A stretch of 64,000 nucleotides of DNA from Erwinia piriflorinigrans CFBP 5888 (GTDB lineage Bacteria > Pseudomonadota > Gammaproteobacteria > Enterobacterales > Enterobacteriaceae), in contig NZ_CAHS01000015.1 of assembly GCF_001050515.1 (NCBI RefSeq), forward strand, positions 186,001 to 250,000, given 5' to 3'. A model generated the notes under the pieces. That model had not been told where the DNA came from. It did not search any database and worked only from the letters and a program-made list of their open reading frames with translations. Each line of letters opens with the position of its first letter. Position 1 is the first letter of the stretch. The translations under genes and the position numbers were made by a program. Below are positions 27,807 to 35,653 of this stretch, piece after piece.

Positions 27807-29774
27807 ATGCCATACCGCCACTTCCGCTTATCGGTTTTAAGCGTTGCGCTAATAACTGCCTGCCATGTATCGGCGACAGAATTATCCTCCGACAATCAAG
27901 AACCGCTCATTGTCGTTTCCGCCCCACTTACCTCGCCACTGACGTCAGTGACGTCAACCAAAACACCAGAACTGTCTGCCAGCGATGCTTCCGAACATTT
28001 AAAGAGCATGCCTGGATTCTCCCAAATCCGTAATGGCGGCACTAACGGCGACCCGGTACTGCGCGGCATGTTCGGCTCTCGCCTGCGGATCCTCACTGAT
28101 GGAGGTGAAATATTAGGGGCCTGTCCTGGCCGGATGGATGCGCCAAGCTCATACATTTCGCCGGAAAGTTTCGATCTCCTTAGCATCGTTAAAGGCCCAC
28201 AAACCGTCCTGTGGGGGCCGGGGAATTCAGCGGGGACCGTTCGTTTCGATCGCGCCACTACCCATTTCGATCAAGCAGCCCTCAAAGGCGATGTCAGTCT
28301 GCTGACAGCTTCTAACCGCCGCTGGGATGAAAACGCCAATTTCAGTACTGGCAATGAAGATGGCTATATGCGACTGATGGGCAATACCTCGCGCGCCAGC
28401 GACTATAAAGACGGTAATGGCACCCGCATCCCGTCGCGTTGGGATAAATGGAACGCCGATATGGCGCTGGGATGGACGCCGGATAAAGATACGCTGCTGG
28501 AACTGACGGCGGGCACGGGGGATGGTAAAGCGAGCTACGCAGGTCGAGCGATGGACGGAGCGCAGTTCAAGCGTCAGAGTCTGGGAGCCAGCTTCGAAAA
28601 ATCAAATATCGGTGAGGTGTTTGATAAGTTTGAAGCTAAAATTCATTACAATTATGCCAACCATGTGATGGATAATCACAGCCTGCGCGACTCGGGGGGC
28701 AGCATTGTGCCAGAAAAAACCTCACAGCGTGATACGCGTTCGGTCAACGGCCGGATGATGGGAACCTGGCTTTGGTCCGATTTTGAACTTCAAAGCGGTA
28801 TGGATATGCAAACCAGCAGCTACCGTAAGTATGCCGTTAGCCAGTGGGTGCAAGATGCCCGCTTTCATAATATCGGCGTGTTTAGCGAACTGAGCTGGAC
28901 AGCAGACGATCAAAACAAGCTGGTCACCGGAGCGCGCCTTGACAGGACCTGGGTGGATAATTTCACCTCCACCGGTCAGGCAGCCAGAAACGACATCATG
29001 CCTGCCGGATTTATACGGCTGGAACATACGCTGGAAGACCTGCCGGTGATGCTGTATGCCGGTTTGGGATACACCGAACGTTTTCCTGACTTCTGGGAGC
29101 TGTTTTCCAAAAGCACGGCTGCTGATGGGCACTCCAGCACGTTCGATTCGATAGCCCCTGAAAAAACCACTCAGCTGGATATTGGGGCAAAATACAGCGG
29201 TGAAAAGCTGGACGGTTGGGTTTCCGCTTATGCGGGTCGTGTCAGCGATTTTATTCTGTTTAATTACGACGAAGCCAATGGTGGCACGAAACGAGTTGGC
29301 AATGTTGATGCTGCCATTATGGGTGGCGAGGCAGGGTTGAACTATAAATTGACTGACAGTCTGAAAGCCGATGCCAGCCTGGCTTACTCCTGGGGTCAGA
29401 ACCGTTCCGATAAACGCCCGTTGCCACAAATGCCCCCGCTGGAAAGCCGTCTTGGCCTGACGTGGCAGAAAGGTGACTGGAGTACCACCGGCTTACTGCG
29501 TTTAGTCAGCCCTCAGCATCGGGTGGCGATGAACGAAGGTAACGTCGTGGGCAAAGATTTTGACCGCAGCAATGGATTTGCTATCTTCTCTGCCAATGCT
29601 GCCTACGCAATTGTCGAGGACATCAAAGTCAGTGCCGGTGTAGATAACATCTTTAACCGCACTTACAGCGAACATTTAAACCTGGCGGGCAATAGCGCCT
29701 TCGGCTATTCCGGGAGCAGCCCGGTCAATGAGCCTGGCCGCACCTGGTGGGCGAAAGTAAGCGCTAAATTCTGA
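27807..29774 (+). CDS. TonB-dependent copper receptor (OprC/NosA type)
   Basis: Outer-membrane TonB-gated beta-barrel, 655 residues from ATG 27807, which has AAGGA 7 nt upstream; the ATA-rich upstream extension is unlikely coding. A signal peptide (FRLSVLSVALITACHVSATE) is followed by a TonB-box-like segment PLIVVSAPL and a plug with GDPVLRGMFGSRLRILTDGGE. The motif GACPGRMDAPSSYISPESFD is typical of the OprC copper-receptor family. The barrel ends at WAKVSAKF, with a C-terminal Phe as expected. Expected to import copper (possibly bound to a carrier) with TonB-ExbB-ExbD energy. Paired with the DUF2946 protein. Confidence 0.9.
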   Translation: MPYRHFRLSVLSVALITACHVSATELSSDNQEPLIVVSAPLTSPLTSVTSTKTPELSASDASEHLKSMPGFSQIRNGGTNGDPVLRGMFGSRLRILTDGGEILGACPGRMDAPSSYISPESFDLLSIVKGPQTVLWGPGNSAGTVRFDRATTHFDQAALKGDVSLLTASNRRWDENANFSTGNEDGYMRLMGNTSRASDYKDGNGTRIPSRWDKWNADMALGWTPDKDTLLELTAGTGDGKASYAGRAMDGAQFKRQSLGASFEKSNIGEVFDKFEAKIHYNYANHVMDNHSLRDSGGSIVPEKTSQRDTRSVNGRMMGTWLWSDFELQSGMDMQTSSYRKYAVSQWVQDARFHNIGVFSELSWTADDQNKLVTGARLDRTWVDNFTSTGQAARNDIMPAGFIRLEHTLEDLPVMLYAGLGYTERFPDFWELFSKSTAADGHSSTFDSIAPEKTTQLDIGAKYSGEKLDGWVSAYAGRVSDFILFNYDEANGGTKRVGNVDAAIMGGEAGLNYKLTDSLKADASLAYSWGQNRSDKRPLPQMPPLESRLGLTWQKGDWSTTGLLRLVSPQHRVAMNEGNVVGKDFDRSNGFAIFSANAAYAIVEDIKVSAGVDNIFNRTYSEHLNLAGNSAFGYSGSSPVNEPGRTWWAKVSAKF

Positions 29775-29797
29775 TAAAAGGTACAGGAGTACAAATT

Positions 29798-30064
29798 ATG
29801 GCAATGTTTCCCCCTGGCAAGAAGCGCCGGAATTTCTTTATCGCCCAGCTCTGTGTGCTGGTTTGCACTGCATTAGTGATGACGAAAGCGATCATTGGAG
29901 GAGCGATAAACGAATACAATATGCCCTTCTCTACTTGGCCAGTTGAGTTGTATGTGTCTGAGTTCTTTATGATCCTGATCTACAGTTCGGTATTTACCCT
30001 GCTGCTGTCAATTCCGCTTTGGTATTTCTTTATCGGCGAACAGTCGTCGGAAAGTCAGTCTTGA
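29798..30064 (+). CDS. ynaJ: YnaJ-like DUF2534 inner-membrane protein
   Basis: Small membrane protein (88 residues) with two membrane segments (LCVLVCTALVMTKAIIGG and IYSSVFTLLLSIPLWYFFIG). It matches E. coli YnaJ (DUF2534) in the middle block TKAIIGGAINEYNMPFSTW and in the C-terminal segment. Function unknown. AGGAG lies before the ATG. In E. coli ynaJ directly follows uspE; here two copper genes have been inserted between them. Confidence 0.8.
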   Translation: MAMFPPGKKRRNFFIAQLCVLVCTALVMTKAIIGGAINEYNMPFSTWPVELYVSEFFMILIYSSVFTLLLSIPLWYFFIGEQSSESQS

Positions 30065-30117
30065 ACGGCCAGTAAAAGGCGCTAAAACCCAGCATTACGA
30101 GCGGTTTAGCGATACCC

Positions 30118-30145
30118 GACCCGGTTTATGACCGGGTCGTATTAT
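30118..30145 (+). terminator. Terminator after ynaJ
   Basis: GACCCGG (30118-30124) pairs with CCGGGTC (30132-30138), followed by the T-rich GTATTATTTT. Confidence 0.8.
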
Positions 30146-30165
30146 TTTACCCATGCTGCGCAGAG

Positions 30166-30333
30166 TCAATTTCCCCGCAGAAAGCGTTTTAGCCAGAAGT
30201 CTTCCCCCTGGTACGACTCTTCCCTTCCCGCCGGCACGCCTGTAAGCCCCTCAACCACAGGCATTTCTGCCTGCCCTGGTGCGGTAACAGAGGTCACGCC
30301 AGTCACATGAAAAATCGCTGAGACAGGGAACAT
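30166..30333 (-). CDS. Possible small ORF or gene remnant (55 aa)
   Basis: An ATG-to-TGA frame of 55 codons on the minus strand in the gap between ynaJ and ydgH. The product starts MFPVSAIFHVTG and ends EDFWLKRFLRGN. The codon use and the mixed hydrophobic/charged pattern look protein-like, but no ribosome binding site precedes the ATG. I do not recognise a family. It may be the end of a decayed gene. The 18-bp palindrome at 30332-30349 covers its start region. Confidence 0.3.
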   Translation of the reverse strand: MFPVSAIFHVTGVTSVTAPGQAEMPVVEGLTGVPAGREESYQGEDFWLKRFLRGN

Positions 30334-30349
30334 TATTACATGTAATAAT
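30332..30349. promoter_or_regulatory. Perfect 18-bp palindrome upstream of ydgH
   Basis: ATTATTACATGTAATAAT is a perfect inverted repeat, 79 bp before the ydgH ATG. Its length and symmetry suggest an operator for a dimeric regulator. I cannot name the protein. Confidence 0.5.
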
Positions 30350-30428
30350 CGATGGCTAATATGTTACACATCAAGATGTCCAGCAGGTTTATGTACTCAT
30401 TTTCTGCGTAAGGCGAAGGATTAATTTT

Positions 30429-31379
30429 ATGAAGCTGAAATACACCATTCTGGCATCAGCGCTGCTATCAATCACAGCATTGTCCGCCCAGGCAGCACAG
30501 GAACTGACTCCGGAAAAAGCAGCATCGTTGAAACCGTTCGACAGGATCACCCTTAGTGGGCGTTTCAGCGCCATCTACGAAGCGAGTGATGCAGTATCAA
30601 AGCGTGCGGATGCCTTAGGTGCTGACTCCTATTATATACAGGGCATCAATGATACCAACGGGAACGGCGGCAACTGGAATGTCACCGCTGACCTGTACCA
30701 TGCTGACGCTCCTGCGGCACCAAAGAACAAAGATCGCATTATCAATGGCGTGCGTGAGTTGACTAAAGCAGAAGCCTATACGCTTGAACCCTACGACACC
30801 GTCAGCGCCAGCGGATTTTTCCGCAGCCAGCCTGATGTCAATGATGCCATTACCCGTTCCGCGAAAGACAAAGGGGCGGCGTCTTTCTTTATTATTCGTC
30901 AGATTGACACAAATAGCGGTGGCAACCAGATTATCACCGCTTATATCTATAAAGCCAACGCGCCTGAGCGCAAGGTTCAGTCACCCAACCTTGTCCCTGC
31001 CGACTCGGAAGCCGGTAAAGCGGCCCTTGCTGCCGGCGGAGCGGCGGCGAAAAAGGTTGAAATACCCGGAGTGGCTTCTGCTGAAACGCCAAGCAATAAA
31101 GTGGGACGTTTCTTCGAAACCCAGAGTTCAACCGGCAAGCGTTACACCGTCACCACTCCGAATGGTAAAAGCGTACAGGAAGTGAATGTAGTTACTGCGG
31201 CCCAGATGCAGCCGTTTGACAGCATTACTTTTACCGGCCACTTCAGTACGCCGACAGAAGTATCAGAAGAGGTAGGCCGCCGGGCCATTTCCAAAGGTGC
31301 CAAGTACTACCACGTTACCCGGCAGTGGTCTAATCAGAGCGGCGGCAATCTGACCGTCTCTGCCGACCTGTTTAAGTAA
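30429..31379 (+). CDS. ydgH: YdgH, three-domain BhsA/McbA-like periplasmic protein
   Basis: Secreted periplasmic protein (316 residues) that aligns along its whole length with E. coli YdgH. Signal peptide MKLKYTILASALLSITALSAQA is followed by three DUF1471 (YdgH/BhsA/McbA-like) domains, each ending in a NLTVSADLYK-type strand: NWNVTADLYH near 95, NQIITAYIYK near 180 and GGNLTVSADLFK at the C-terminus. Single-domain relatives act in stress, biofilm and outer-membrane changes; the role of the triple form is unclear. A strong terminator follows at 31391. Confidence 0.95.
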   Translation: MKLKYTILASALLSITALSAQAAQELTPEKAASLKPFDRITLSGRFSAIYEASDAVSKRADALGADSYYIQGINDTNGNGGNWNVTADLYHADAPAAPKNKDRIINGVRELTKAEAYTLEPYDTVSASGFFRSQPDVNDAITRSAKDKGAASFFIIRQIDTNSGGNQIITAYIYKANAPERKVQSPNLVPADSEAGKAALAAGGAAAKKVEIPGVASAETPSNKVGRFFETQSSTGKRYTVTTPNGKSVQEVNVVTAAQMQPFDSITFTGHFSTPTEVSEEVGRRAISKGAKYYHVTRQWSNQSGGNLTVSADLFK

Positions 31380-31390
31380 TCCAGGTTTGT

Positions 31391-31418
31391 GGGGGGAGGT
31401 ACTCTGCCTCCCCCTTTT
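31391..31418 (+). terminator. ydgH terminator
   Basis: GGGGGAGG (31392-31399) pairs with CCTCCCCC (31407-31414) and is followed by TTTT. Confidence 0.85.
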
Positions 31419-31585
31419 GAATAATCCTCGTCCGTTTTTGCATAGTAAGTCATTGCATACTGACTCCTCTCTCCGTAAAATCGCCCGCCAATTTAGCGCT
31501 TTCTTTGTTTTTTATTGCTCACTGACTAAGTTAAACCTGAATCAATCACATCAACTGGCATTTTATTCTGAATCTGGGGTATTTT

Positions 31586-32977
31586 TTGGACAAAAAATTA
31601 GGCCTGGGCACACTGACGGCGCTGGTACTGAGTTCGATGCTGGGTGCCGGGGTGTTCAGTTTGCCGCAAAATATGGCGGCTGTCGCCAGTCCGGCCGCAC
31701 TGCTTATTGGTTGGGCGATTACCGGCGTGGGGATCGTGCTGCTGGCGCTGGCCATGCTGCTGCTGAGCAGGCTCAAACCCGATCTGGACGGCGGGATTTT
31801 CAGTTATGCCCAGGCGGGTTTTGGTGAATTAGTTGGATTCTGTTCTGCCTGGGGATACTGGCTGTGTGCGGTGATCGCCAACGTTTCCTATCTGGTGATC
31901 GTTTTTTCCGCCATGAGTTTTTTTACCGATTCTCCTGGTAATGTGATATTGGGCAATGGTAATACCTGGCAGTCGATGCTCGGTGCTTCCCTGTTATTAT
32001 GGCTGGTCCACGCACTGGTGCTGCGCGGCGTGCAGACGGCGGCCAGTATTAATTTGGTGGCCACACTGGGTAAACTGTTGCCACTTGGACTGTTTATCTT
32101 GCTGGCGATTGCCGCTTTTCACTATGAACGTTTCCGTTTCGATTTTACCGGCCTTTCGCTAAGTAAACCGGTGTGGCAGCAGGTGAAAGACACGATGCTG
32201 ATCACGCTGTGGGTGTTTATTGGTGTTGAAGGTGCGGTGGTGGTGTCATCACGGGCGCGCGATAAACGCGATATTGGCCGCGCCACGCTGATGGCCGTTA
32301 TCGCCGCGCTGGGCATCTATCTGCTGGTCACTCTGTTGTCGCTGGGCATCGTCCCGAGGACCGAGCTGGCAGAAATGCGCAACCCCTCAATGGCAGGCCT
32401 GATGACAACACTCATTGGCTCGTGGGGAAATCTGGTGATCGTTGCCGGGCTGATTATTTCCGTATGCGGCGCGTATCTCAGCTGGACAATTATGGCCGCC
32501 GAGGTGCCACTGATCGCCGCACAGCACGGCGCTTTCCCGCGCAGCCTGAGCCGCCAAAACGATCGCGGAGCACCGGCAGCCTCACTGTGGTTGACTAACG
32601 GCTGCGTTCAGGTCAGTTTGATCCTGATTTGGCTGACCGGCTCCGACTACAGTACGTTGTTGACCATCGCCTCAGAAATGATCCTCGTACCCTATTTATT
32701 GGTGGGTGCCTATCTTCTCAAGATAGCGCGCGGATTGAAAAAACCGGCGGTAACGCTGGTGGCGTTCGGCGCCAGCGCTTATGGTCTGTGGCTACTCTAT
32801 GCGTCGGGGCCGTTGCATCTGCTGCTTTCGGTCGTACTCTATGCGCCGGGGATACTGTTGTTTCTTTATGCACGTCGGGGAGGAAGAGCAAGCCAGCCAC
32901 TCCATGTAGTAGAAAAGGCATTGATGGCTATGCTTATGCTGGCAGCCATGCCAGCAATGTGGATGCTGGTTAGCTAG
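31586..32977 (+). CDS. ydgI: YdgI, arginine:ornithine antiporter-type APC transporter
   Basis: Inner-membrane amino-acid antiporter of the APC superfamily (ArcD branch), 463 residues with about twelve segments. The sequence follows E. coli YdgI from the first residues: DKKLGLGTLTALVLSSMLGAGVFSLPQ, where GAGVFSLP is the substrate-binding bend of segment 1. ELDGGIF-type (PDLDGGIFSYA) and CGAYLSWTIMAAEVP blocks are also conserved. The start must be TTG at 31586, since no ATG or GTG gives the family N-terminus; GGGG lies about 7 nt upstream. This implies low translation. Follows ydgH as in E. coli. Confidence 0.9.
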   Translation: MDKKLGLGTLTALVLSSMLGAGVFSLPQNMAAVASPAALLIGWAITGVGIVLLALAMLLLSRLKPDLDGGIFSYAQAGFGELVGFCSAWGYWLCAVIANVSYLVIVFSAMSFFTDSPGNVILGNGNTWQSMLGASLLLWLVHALVLRGVQTAASINLVATLGKLLPLGLFILLAIAAFHYERFRFDFTGLSLSKPVWQQVKDTMLITLWVFIGVEGAVVVSSRARDKRDIGRATLMAVIAALGIYLLVTLLSLGIVPRTELAEMRNPSMAGLMTTLIGSWGNLVIVAGLIISVCGAYLSWTIMAAEVPLIAAQHGAFPRSLSRQNDRGAPAASLWLTNGCVQVSLILIWLTGSDYSTLLTIASEMILVPYLLVGAYLLKIARGLKKPAVTLVAFGASAYGLWLLYASGPLHLLLSVVLYAPGILLFLYARRGGRASQPLHVVEKALMAMLMLAAMPAMWMLVS

Positions 32978-32980
32978 TGA

Positions 32981-33391
32981 TTAATGGGCCAGCGGCAGGA
33001 TACTGACGCTAAGACGGTCGTCATGCTGCTCAATATCGAGCGGCCTGGCGTATTCTTGACGAATACCGTCCAGCTGCTGTTCTGAAAGAAAATAAGGCAG
33101 CAAAATATCAAATTGCTCTATCTGCTGTTGTCGGGCGAGGGTGATGAGACGCGCAATATTAATTTCATCACTGACCTGGGTAGAGATGATTTGCAGCGCC
33201 AGCGCTTTCAGTTGTTCTGCAGATGGCTGTGGCATGTCGGCAGGCTTTCTGGTGATCATACCGAAAAAAGGAATAACGCCGTAGATTGCATCAACAAAAC
33301 GCCATTGTTTTTTGCATGAGGCGGAAAGGAAATCGATATAGTTCAGGCAGATGGGCGAACTACAGTCAACTGAAGCCTGTTTCTTTTCCAA
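32981..33391 (-). CDS. Hypothetical protein (136 aa)
   Basis: Unrecognised protein converging on ydgI with a 3-bp gap. The start is TTG 33391 (MEKKQASVDCSSPICLNY), with GGAGAG about 7 nt upstream; an internal ATG at about 33259 would give a shorter form. The C-terminal 80 residues look like a compact helical domain (EQLKALALQIISTQ, RLITLARQQQIEQFDILLPYFLSEQQL). Cysteines cluster in the first 30 residues. Downstream of it on the opposite strand is rstA. No function can be assigned. Confidence 0.6.
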   Translation of the reverse strand: MEKKQASVDCSSPICLNYIDFLSASCKKQWRFVDAIYGVIPFFGMITRKPADMPQPSAEQLKALALQIISTQVSDEINIARLITLARQQQIEQFDILLPYFLSEQQLDGIRQEYARPLDIEQHDDRLSVSILPLAH

Positions 33392-33631
33392 CGCTGTTCT
33401 CTCCGTTCAAATTTGCCTTAACAACCCTGCTGATTATGATGACATAGTCGACCTGGATTATACCAGATATACTCTAAATAATTAGGCTTGGGTCACGTTG
33501 TAAGCGAAGACAGTGCCAGCATGACCGACTTTATGTGGGTGAATGCAGGGACATAATTTATGCCAACTCATAGTCGTGGCGTGCCGGACAGGATAAGCTA
33601 GCCTATATTCCCAACCCAGATATCTGCCTCT

Positions 33632-34360
33632 ATGAACAAAATTGTATTTGTCGAAGACGACAAAGATGTTGGCGAACTGATTGCTGCCTATCTCGGTCGG
33701 CACGATATTGACGTCATTGTTGAAAGTCGGGGCGATCGTGCTGAAGCCACTATCGCTGCCACCAATCCCGATCTGGTGATGCTGGATATTATGCTACCAG
33801 GTAAAGATGGCATGACCCTCTGCCGTGACCTGAGCAGCAGCGACGTGTGGCAAGGCCCGATCGTGCTGCTGACCTCACTTGACAGTGATATGAATCATAT
33901 TTTGTCGCTGGAAATGGGGGCTAATGACTACATCCTCAAAACCACGCCCCCTGCTGTTCTTCTGGCGCGTCTGCGTCTGCATCTGCGACAGGCACGAGGT
34001 GGCAACCAGCATGAGGAGATTTCACCAAGCATTGCCGGGCAGAAAGCACTGCGTTTTGGCACTTTGAGCATCGATCCGGTCAACCGCCAGGTGACACTTT
34101 CAGACGAAACGGTCGCGCTTTCCACGGCGGATTTTGACCTTTTGTGGGAGTTAGCCACCCATGCAGGCTCGATCCTCAATCGCGATGCCCTTCTGAAGAC
34201 CCTGCGCGGAGTCAGCTACGATGGCATGGATCGCAGCATTGATGTTGCTATTTCACGCCTGCGTAAAAAGCTGCTGGACAGCGCCACCGAACCCTACCGG
34301 ATTAAAACGATCAGAAACAAGGGTTATCTGTTTGCCCCGCATGCCTGGGATGCTTCATGA
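33632..34360 (+). CDS. rstA: Response regulator RstA
   Basis: OmpR/PhoB-family response regulator, 242 residues. The receiver domain has the acidic pair EDDKD and the phosphoacceptor Asp in VMLDIMLPGKDG (near 53), plus the switch Thr/Lys region LLTSLDSD and ILKTTPP. The C-terminal winged helix ends in RLRKKLLDSATEPYRIKTIRNKGYLF. In E. coli RstA works with RstB downstream of PhoPQ and controls asr and other acid-response genes. Overlaps rstB by 4 bp. I did not find a PhoP box in the 240 bp upstream. Confidence 0.95.
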   Translation: MNKIVFVEDDKDVGELIAAYLGRHDIDVIVESRGDRAEATIAATNPDLVMLDIMLPGKDGMTLCRDLSSSDVWQGPIVLLTSLDSDMNHILSLEMGANDYILKTTPPAVLLARLRLHLRQARGGNQHEEISPSIAGQKALRFGTLSIDPVNRQVTLSDETVALSTADFDLLWELATHAGSILNRDALLKTLRGVSYDGMDRSIDVAISRLRKKLLDSATEPYRIKTIRNKGYLFAPHAWDAS

Positions 34361-35631
34361 AAAAGCTGTTTATTCAGTTTTACCTGCTGCTGTTCGTCTG
34401 CTTTTTGGTGATGGCGATGCTGGTCGGTTTGGTTTACAAATTTACCGCCGAGCGTGCCGGCCGTGAGTCCATGAACGACCTGATGAAAAGCTCACTCTAC
34501 CTGATGCGCAGTGAGCTGCGCGAAATCCCGCCGCGTGACTGGAACAAAACCATTGATAATCTTGATTTGAACCTGTCATTTAAAATGCATATTGAGCCAA
34601 TGAGCAAATATCAGCTCGATCCCAATACTATGCGTCGTCTGCGTTCAGGGGAGATTGTCGCGCTGGATGAAGAATACACTTTCCTGCAACATATCCCGCG
34701 TAGCCATTATGTGCTGGCAGTTGGCCCTATTCCCTACTTATTCTTCCTGCATGAGATGCGCATTCTTGATATTGGCCTCCTGGCATTTATCGGTATTTCA
34801 CTCGCCTTTCCGGTGTTTATCTGGATGCGCCCACACTGGCAAGACATGCTCAAGCTGGAAAATGCCGCACAGCGGCTGGGCCAGGGTCATCTGGATGAGC
34901 GAATACATTTTGACAGCGCTTCCAGCCTGTTGCGTCTGGGCGTGGCGTTCAATCAGATGGCAGATAATATTAATACGCTGGTTGCCAGTAAAAAACAGCT
35001 GATTGACGGCATAGCCCATGAGCTGCGTACTCCTTTAGTGCGCCTGCGTTATCGGCTGGAAATGAGTGATAATCTGACAGAAGCGGAGTTAGCGGCGCTC
35101 AATCGCGACGTTGGCCAACTGGAGTCGCTGATTGAAGAATTGCTTACCTATGCACGTCTCGATCGTCCAGAAGTGAATCTGAACCTGCAAAACCTCGATC
35201 TCGCCCTGTGGTTGAACGAACGTTTGCATGACATCCGCACGCTGCAACCGGAATATGAAATTGAGCTGGACACGCCGCAGCGGGAAAATTTAGCTGTTGC
35301 TGACACCCGGCTCATGGAGCGCGTGCTGGATAATCTGGTCAACAATGCTCTGCGCTACGCCGATAAACGTTTGCGGGTGGGATTATGGTTTGACGGTGAC
35401 ACGGTTTGTCTTCAGGTGGAAGACGATGGGCCGGGTATCCCGCCTGATGAGCGTGAACGGGTGTTTGAACCCTTTGTGCGCCTCGACCCCAGCCGTGACC
35501 GCGCCACCGGCGGCTGTGGCCTCGGGCTGGCCATTGTCCACTCTATTGCCCAGGCTTTTGGCGGCTATGTGACGATTGACAGCAGCCCGCTGGGCGGTGC
35601 CAGCATACGTTTCTGCTGGCCACGCGCTTGA
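34357..35631 (+). CDS. rstB: Sensor histidine kinase RstB
   Basis: Inner-membrane sensor kinase, 424 residues. Membrane segment 1 is FIQFYLLLFVCFLVMAMLVGLVYKF, followed by a small periplasmic domain (about 30-130). Segment 2 (IGLLAFIGISLAFPVFIWM) leads to HAMP, the H box with phosphoacceptor His in IDGIAHELRTPLVRLRYRLE, and an ATPase domain with NLVNNALRYADK (N box) and EDDGPGIP (G1), then GGCGLGLAIV (G2). Partner of RstA; the ATGA overlap implies coupled translation. Confidence 0.95.
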   Translation: MKKLFIQFYLLLFVCFLVMAMLVGLVYKFTAERAGRESMNDLMKSSLYLMRSELREIPPRDWNKTIDNLDLNLSFKMHIEPMSKYQLDPNTMRRLRSGEIVALDEEYTFLQHIPRSHYVLAVGPIPYLFFLHEMRILDIGLLAFIGISLAFPVFIWMRPHWQDMLKLENAAQRLGQGHLDERIHFDSASSLLRLGVAFNQMADNINTLVASKKQLIDGIAHELRTPLVRLRYRLEMSDNLTEAELAALNRDVGQLESLIEELLTYARLDRPEVNLNLQNLDLALWLNERLHDIRTLQPEYEIELDTPQRENLAVADTRLMERVLDNLVNNALRYADKRLRVGLWFDGDTVCLQVEDDGPGIPPDERERVFEPFVRLDPSRDRATGGCGLGLAIVHSIAQAFGGYVTIDSSPLGGASIRFCWPRA

Positions 35632-35653
35632 CCTCCATTGATTAAGGAATGCT

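Noticed and set aside
33392-33631. PhoP box upstream of rstA, as known in E. coli
   Set aside because: No pair of TGTTTA-like half sites with 5-nt spacing could be found.
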